Source: an uncultured Oscillibacter sp.
GTDB lineage: Bacteria; Bacillota; Clostridia; Oscillospirales; Oscillospiraceae
Assembly (NCBI GenBank): GCA_910583785.1
Contig: CAJTZK010000019.1
Span: 1 to 26,887 of the forward strand
Length of the DNA: 26,887 bases
Direction of reading: 5' to 3'
The translations under genes and the position numbers were made by a program. Position 1 is the stretch's first letter; each line of letters begins with the position of its first letter. Positions 23,181 through 26,887 of the stretch are shown here, piece by piece. The notes under the pieces were generated by a model, which had not been told where the DNA came from, searched no databases, and worked only from the letters and a program-made list of their open reading frames with translations.

Positions 23181-24332
23181 ATGACAAAGATCGACATTAT
23201 CTCCGGTTTCCTGGGGGCGGGTAAGACCACCCTCATCAAAAAGCTTCTGGCGGAGGCATACCAGGGGGAGAAGCTGGTCCTCATTGAAAACGAGTTCGGC
23301 GAAATCAGCATCGACGGCGGCTTCCTCAAGGAGTCCGGCGTCCAGGTTTCCGAGATGTCCTCCGGCTGCATCTGCTGCTCCCTGGTGGGGGATTTCAACA
23401 AGGCCCTCCAGGACGTGGCGGCCCAGTTCCAACCGGACCGCATCCTCATTGAGCCCTCCGGCGTGGGCAAGCTCTCCGACGTCATTGTGGCGGTGGAGAA
23501 CACCGCCCAGGAGGTCCCGGAGCTGAGGCTCAACAGCTTCGTCACCGTGGCGGACGCCTCCAAGGTAAAGGTCTACATGAAAAACTTCGGCGAGTTCTAC
23601 AACAACCAAATTGAGTCCGCCGGGACCATCGTCCTCTCCCGGACCCAGAAGCTGAGCCAGGAGAAGCTGGAGGCCGCCGTGGCCCTGCTCCGGGAGAAGA
23701 ACCCGGACGCCGCCATCCTCACCACTCCCTGGGATGAGCTGGAGGGCAAAACCATCCTCTCCGCCATTGAGAAGGTCTCCCTGGCGGACGAGCTGCTGGC
23801 GAAGATGCGGGCGGAACACGAAGCCGGGGAGGCGGAGCACGCCCACCACCACCATGACCACGGGGAACATGGGGACCACGAGCACCACCACGGCCATGGG
23901 GAGCAGGAGGCGTGCTGCCATGGGGAGCATGGGCACCATGAGCACCACGGCCATGGGGACCACCACCATGACCACGAGGAGCACGGGGCCCATGAGCACC
24001 ACCACGGCCACGAGTGCGGCGACCCGGATTGCTCCTGCCACCACCATCACCACCACGCCGACGAGGTCTTCACCTCCTGGGGCAAAGAGACCCCCAAGGC
24101 CTTTACAAAGGCGGGCATTGAACAGATCCTCGCCGCCCTGGACTCCGGCGAGTACGGCAGCATCCTCCGGGCCAAGGGCATCGTGAACGGCGGGGATGGC
24201 GCCTGGATTGAGTTCGACTACGTGCCCGGGGAGCACGAGGTGCGGGCCGGGCGCCCCGACTACACGGGCCGCCTCTGTGTCATCGGGGCGGAGCTGAAGG
24301 AAGAGAAGCTCTCCCAGCTCTTCGGCCTGTGA
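23181..24332 (+). CDS. G3E GTPase of the CobW/COG0523 family with a very His-rich metal loop
   Basis: The 383-residue protein has Walker A GFLGAGKTT (9-17), ENEFGE (36-41), and the family metal motif Cys63-x-Cys65-Cys66 (GCICC). EPSGVG (91-96) follows, and then a base-specificity motif that is altered (LSRTQ where NKxD is usual). Residues 220-292 contain 35 histidines and five cysteines in CAC/CAT-rich repeats. The CobW C-terminal domain follows (from about 295, with VNGGDGAWIEFDYVPG). Family members are GTP-dependent metallochaperones for zinc, cobalt or other metals. The loop suggests binding of many zinc, nickel or cobalt ions as a buffer. It is cotranscribed with the next gene (25-base gap). 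Confidence 0.92.
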   Translation: MTKIDIISGFLGAGKTTLIKKLLAEAYQGEKLVLIENEFGEISIDGGFLKESGVQVSEMSSGCICCSLVGDFNKALQDVAAQFQPDRILIEPSGVGKLSDVIVAVENTAQEVPELRLNSFVTVADASKVKVYMKNFGEFYNNQIESAGTIVLSRTQKLSQEKLEAAVALLREKNPDAAILTTPWDELEGKTILSAIEKVSLADELLAKMRAEHEAGEAEHAHHHHDHGEHGDHEHHHGHGEQEACCHGEHGHHEHHGHGDHHHDHEEHGAHEHHHGHECGDPDCSCHHHHHHADEVFTSWGKETPKAFTKAGIEQILAALDSGEYGSILRAKGIVNGGDGAWIEFDYVPGEHEVRAGRPDYTGRLCVIGAELKEEKLSQLFGL

Positions 24333-24357
24333 GCCGGGAAAGGAAACGCGCTTTACA

Positions 24358-25287
24358 ATGGATATTCCCGTTTATCTGGTGGCCGGGTTCCTGGATTCCG
24401 GCAAGACCAATTTCATCAACGGCGTCCTGGAGGACGGCTTTGCCCGCCAGGACAAGACCCTCCTCCTCCGCTGCGAGGAGGGGGAGGAGGAATACAACCC
24501 CAAGGCGCTGGACAACGTCACCGTTGTGGACATCGGGGACGAGGGGGAGCTGTCCTGCTCCCGGATGAAGGAGCTGGAGAAGAAAGTCCGGCCCAAGCAG
24601 GTCCTCATCGAGTACAACGGTATGTGGCAGATGGAGCGCTTATACCGGGAGGTTCTCCCCGCCAACTGGGTGCTCTATCAGATTATGACCTTTGTGGAGG
24701 CCGGGACCTTCGAGCTTTACGCCAAAAACATGGGCCAGCTGATGATGGAGAAGATCACCAACGCGGACCTCCTGGTCTTCAACCGGGCTACGCCGGAACT
24801 CCGGGAGGCCCTGCGGAAGCGGAACCTCCGGATGGTGAACCGCCGGGCGGACATCTACTTTGAAAACACGGACGGCACTAGCGAGGACTACCTCACCGGG
24901 GACGAGTGCCCCTTCGACCTGGACCAGCCCGTGGTGGACATCCCCGACGACGACTTTGGCGTGTGGTACGTGGACGTGATGGACCACCCGGACCGCTGGA
25001 TGGGGAAGGAGGTCCATATGAAGCTCCTCATGTGCCATTCCAAGAAGTACCCCGGCATCCACTGTCCGGGCCGCTTCGCCATGGTCTGCTGTGAGAACGA
25101 TATCCAGTTCCTGGGACTGGTGGCCAAGGGCATGGGCCTGAAGGACTATAAAAACCGGGACTGGGTGGAGGTCACCGCCCGGATGGCCGTGGAGAACCAC
25201 GACGCCTACCAGGGCAAGGGCCCGGTGATGCACGTTATGGCCATCGCCCCCTGTGGGAAGCCCGCCCAGGACGTGGTGACCTTTTGA
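24358..25287 (+). CDS. Fusion of a CobW-like GTPase domain and a YcgQ/DUF1980-like C-terminal domain
   Basis: Residues 1-190 form a P-loop domain: Walker A GFLDSGKTNF (10-19) and then IEYNGMW (84-90) where CobW proteins have EPSG. It has no CxCC motif, and FNRAT (141-145) stands at the base-recognition position. Residues about 195-309 resemble the C-terminal domain of YcgQ (TIGR03943/DUF1980): DDDF...DHPDRWMGKEVHMK, CPGRFAMVCCENDIQFLGL (Cys244-Cys245), then DWVEVTARM. In YcgQ that domain follows two membrane helices and partners a YcgR-type permease; here the helices are absent and the GTPase is fused instead. AAAGGA lies about 12 bases before the ATG. A role in metal delivery with the preceding gene is inferred. 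Confidence 0.8.
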   Translation: MDIPVYLVAGFLDSGKTNFINGVLEDGFARQDKTLLLRCEEGEEEYNPKALDNVTVVDIGDEGELSCSRMKELEKKVRPKQVLIEYNGMWQMERLYREVLPANWVLYQIMTFVEAGTFELYAKNMGQLMMEKITNADLLVFNRATPELREALRKRNLRMVNRRADIYFENTDGTSEDYLTGDECPFDLDQPVVDIPDDDFGVWYVDVMDHPDRWMGKEVHMKLLMCHSKKYPGIHCPGRFAMVCCENDIQFLGLVAKGMGLKDYKNRDWVEVTARMAVENHDAYQGKGPVMHVMAIAPCGKPAQDVVTF

Positions 25288-25312
25288 TACGGTTTGTAAT
25301 AAGAGGCAAAAA

Positions 25313-25344
25313 GGCTCCCCTCCGTTGTCCAACGGAGGGGAGCC
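25313..25344. terminator. Strong bidirectional terminator
   Basis: The arms 25313-25326 and 25331-25344 are perfect 14-base complements with loop GTCC, with an A-run before and CTTTGTT after. It lies between the GTPase pair (+) and the XRE gene (-), which converge. Confidence 0.88.
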
Positions 25345-25349
25345 CTTTG

Positions 25350-26261
25350 TTATTTCATATCCCGGGGAATATAAGCTCCGTTAACGTCGTAGAGCGGAAG
25401 AGGGATGCCGGAGGGCTGCTCCTGGTTCATGGGCAGGGCCGTGACAAAGATGTCCAGCGCAGTTCTAAGGTCCGTGTTTACCCAGCTTCTCAGTGTGTAG
25501 TGGTCTCCCCCGTATTCGTAGAAGTACGCCTCCTCCGGCAGATCCACCCCGGAGGCCACAAGGATGGGCCGCTCCTGGGTGCCAAAATTCCACTCCAGCA
25601 GCCCCCAGGCCCCCGGATCGATCCTGGAGCGCCCGCCCGCGACACGGAAACGCTCCGGGTACACCTCATCCCTCTGCCAGAAGCTCATGCACCACTCTCC
25701 CTCCCGGTCCGAGAAGAGGAAGGCCAGATAGTCCCCCTCGGCGGCCCAATCCCGGACCTTCAGGCTATGGGGGTTAAACCGGGTTTTCGTGCCCTGTTCC
25801 TCAAAATAGGCCACCGTGGCCTCCACCAGGTTTTCCTGGGAGTTGGGATTGACGGAGCTGGCGTAGTGGGCCATGCGCTCTGCGCGCTCCTGCTCCGCCT
25901 CCCGCTGGGCCTGGGCGGATACGCCGGCACCCCAGACGGCCAGCGCCGTCACCGCCGCCATGGCCAGCCAGGCCAGCCACTTCCACTGCTTTTCCCGCTT
26001 CATGCTCTCCATAATCTGCCCTCCCGCCGCTTTCGGCAATTCCTCCGTGGTCAGCTCCTTCCCGCTGAGCAGCTCGCTGACCGACAGGCCCAGGGCCTCG
26101 GAGAGGGGCTCCAGGCTGTCCAAGCCGGGCATGCCCCGCCCGGTCTCCCAGCGGCTGACGGCCTTGTCCGTCACATGGAGGCGCTCCGCCAGTTCCGCCT
26201 GGCTGAGGGCCAGCCGTTTTCGCCGCTGGGCGATGAGCGCCCCGGTGGCTTTTGTGTCCAT
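25350..26261 (-). CDS. Membrane-anchored XRE-family regulator with an external C-terminal domain
   Basis: The 303-residue protein has an N-terminal helix-turn-helix of the XRE/Cro type (about 7-62; LSQAELAERLHVTDKAVSRWETGRGMP). A linker leads to a single membrane helix (about 93-115; WKWLAWLAMAAVTALAVWGAGV). The C-terminal region of about 185 residues would lie outside the cell; it is rich in Trp, Tyr and acidic residues and of no family I recognise (DWAAEGDYLAFLFSDREGEW... YEYGGDHYTLRSWVNTDLRTALDIF). This layout is a one-component transmembrane regulator: outside signal, inside DNA binding. The start at 26261 has AAGGAG 9 bases upstream; a longer ORF to 26294 runs past that site. No obvious target gene is adjacent. 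Confidence 0.85.
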   Translation of the reverse strand: MDTKATGALIAQRRKRLALSQAELAERLHVTDKAVSRWETGRGMPGLDSLEPLSEALGLSVSELLSGKELTTEELPKAAGGQIMESMKREKQWKWLAWLAMAAVTALAVWGAGVSAQAQREAEQERAERMAHYASSVNPNSQENLVEATVAYFEEQGTKTRFNPHSLKVRDWAAEGDYLAFLFSDREGEWCMSFWQRDEVYPERFRVAGGRSRIDPGAWGLLEWNFGTQERPILVASGVDLPEEAYFYEYGGDHYTLRSWVNTDLRTALDIFVTALPMNQEQPSGIPLPLYDVNGAYIPRDMK

Positions 26262-26284
26262 TGCGATCAACTCCTTATGGCGGT

Positions 26285-26313
26285 AGTATGGCACAAAGGC
26301 GGGGAAATGTCAC
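26285..26313 (-). promoter_or_regulatory. Promoter for the XRE regulator
   Basis: On the minus strand GTGACA (26313-26308) and CATACT (26290-26285) are 17 bases apart, directly upstream of the ribosome site. The elements are moderate matches. Confidence 0.5.
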
Positions 26314-26374
26314 CCTATGATTCGTAGAGCGGAGGGGGGAGTGGGGGATTTTTGAGGATTTTGAAAAGTCCCTC

Positions 26375-26403
26375 TTGAATTTTCCGGGAAGAGCTTGTAT
26401 AAT
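26375..26403 (+). promoter_or_regulatory. Promoter for tRNA-Leu
   Basis: TTGAAT (26375-26380) and TATAAT (26398-26403) have a 17-base spacer, ending 12 bases before the tRNA. Confidence 0.85.
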
Positions 26404-26415
26404 GATTAAAGATTT

Positions 26416-26502
26416 GCCGGTGTGATGGAATTGGTAGACGTGACGGACTCAAAATCCGTTGGTAGCGATACCGTGTGGGTTCGAGTCCCACCACCGGCAC
26501 CA
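26416..26502 (+). tRNA. tRNA-Leu, anticodon CAA, with encoded CCA
   Basis: The acceptor stem GCCGGTG (26416-26422) pairs with CACCGGC (26492-26498), followed by discriminator A and an encoded CCA (26500-26502). The anticodon stem ACGGA/TCCGT encloses loop CTCAAAA, giving anticodon CAA for UUG codons. The T loop GGTTCGAGTCCC is standard, and the long variable arm (TTGGTAGCGATACCG region) is the class II form expected for leucine. Confidence 0.96.
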
Positions 26503-26506
26503 TGAT

Positions 26507-26545
26507 AAGTTGACAGACCGCCAAGGGAGTGGTCTGTCAACTTTT
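26507..26545 (+). terminator. Terminator of tRNA-Leu
   Basis: AAGTTGACAGACC (26507-26519) and GGTCTGTCAACTT (26531-26543) are perfect 13-base complements followed by TTTT, four bases after the tRNA CCA end. Confidence 0.9.
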
Positions 26546-26621
26546 ATATAAAGTAATGTAGCAAACACTTTGCGCCGCAGTAATTTCACTGTGGTGTTCT
26601 TGTTTATAGGAGGAAATTTTA

Positions 26622-26887
26622 ATGAATGTGATACAAAAAAGCGAAGCAATTAAGGCTGGCCTTCGGAAAGGCTTCCAGGATGGCAGTTCTAAGATGGCTC
26701 GCCGCAAATGCTATGGGTATGAAGTTGGCCTTAACGGTGATCTGACAGTAAATCCTGACGAGGCACAGGTAGTGCGCTGGATATTTGAACGGTATCTTGC
26801 TGGTGACAGTCTGGGGAAAATTGCGGCTGGTTTGGAGCGGCAGGGCATTCTCTCCCCTACCGGCAAGCCCAGGTGGAATCGTGAAGC
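26622..26887 (+). CDS. Recombinase-domain protein lacking the serine catalytic domain, 5' part
   Basis: The ORF starts MNVIQKSEAIKAGLRKGFQD and runs off the window after 88 complete codons. From the start it reads like the Recombinase domain (PF07508) of large serine recombinases: KAGLRKGFQDGSSKMARRKCYGYE, then NPDEAQVVRWIFERYLAGDSLGKIA and a GILSPTGKPRWNRE segment. In a complete recombinase this follows a resolvase domain of about 140 residues with a catalytic Ser; here there is none. AGGAGG lies 7-8 bases before the ATG, so this is a real start and not the tail of a longer gene. The DNA is less GC-rich than the rest of the window, which suggests acquired sequence downstream of tRNA-Leu. Confidence 0.85.
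   Translation, partial: MNVIQKSEAIKAGLRKGFQDGSSKMARRKCYGYEVGLNGDLTVNPDEAQVVRWIFERYLAGDSLGKIAAGLERQGILSPTGKPRWNRE

Noticed and set aside
23820..24060. CRISPR-like or tandem-repeat array from the periodic CAC/CAT DNA
   Set aside because: The periodicity is coding (His-rich loop in an open frame), with no spacers of constant length.

Overview
The window is GC-rich DNA from an anaerobic member of the Firmicutes. It looks most like a high-GC gut clostridium of the Oscillospiraceae (Flavonifractor/Lawsonibacter type). That placement is inferred from several things: NfnAB, a flavodiiron protein, G3E metal GTPases, a clostridial Recombinase-domain protein, near-universal AGGAGG ribosome binding sites and clear sigma-A promoters with 16-17 base spacers. 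No 16S gene or other decisive marker is present.

Layout. Positions 1-450 (-) hold the start of prfC (release factor 3), cut by the window edge. Positions 703-3150 (+) hold nfnA-nfnB, the electron-bifurcating ferredoxin/NAD/NADP transhydrogenase, then a small lipoprotein gene. Positions 3209-3759 (-) hold a yjdF (DUF2992) gene with a structured leader that matches what is expected of the azaaromatic (yjdF) riboswitch. Positions 3930-7665 (+) are a MacB/FtsX-type ABC exporter with a lipoprotein. pncB (NAD salvage) follows at 7827-9275 and a cardiolipin synthase at 9870-11444. The roughly 590 bp between them carries a foldback repeat, an orphan terminator and a GC hairpin. At 11651-14949 a TtcA-like PP-loop tRNA thiolase gene is paired with an 803-residue zinc-ribbon/Sel1-repeat protein.

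Positions 15066-16929 (-) hold a chemoreceptor pseudogene with two frameshifts, one nonsense codon and an apparent in-frame deletion; its promoter is intact. Positions 17337-18545 (-) hold a flavodiiron protein, followed by a second, inverted copy of the foldback repeat. Positions 18829-21858 (-) look like one operon: GntR/YtrA-type repressor, ABC ATPase, ABC permease, small multidrug-export-family protein and lipoprotein. Positions 22198-23085 (+) encode a DUF2238 membrane protein. Positions 23181-25287 (+) hold two G3E (CobW/COG0523) GTPase genes. The first has a huge His/Cys metal-binding loop; the second is a fusion of a G3E-like P-loop domain to a YcgQ/DUF1980-like C-terminal domain. Positions 25350-26261 (-) encode a membrane-tethered XRE regulator. 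The window ends with tRNA-Leu(CAA), its terminator, and the start of a lower-GC gene for a serine-recombinase fragment that lacks the catalytic domain. This is probably the edge of an integrated element.

Most of the window is chromosomal housekeeping and accessory metabolism. The items most worth following up are the yjdF leader with a predicted anti-Shine-Dalgarno switch (3637-3747), the G3E-DUF1980 fusion beside the His-rich GTPase (23181-25287), the foldback repeat family (9313-9404 and 18671-18762), the zinc-ribbon/Sel1 array, and the tRNA-Leu/recombinase junction. I did not find a clear new defence system, CRISPR array or biosynthetic cluster.
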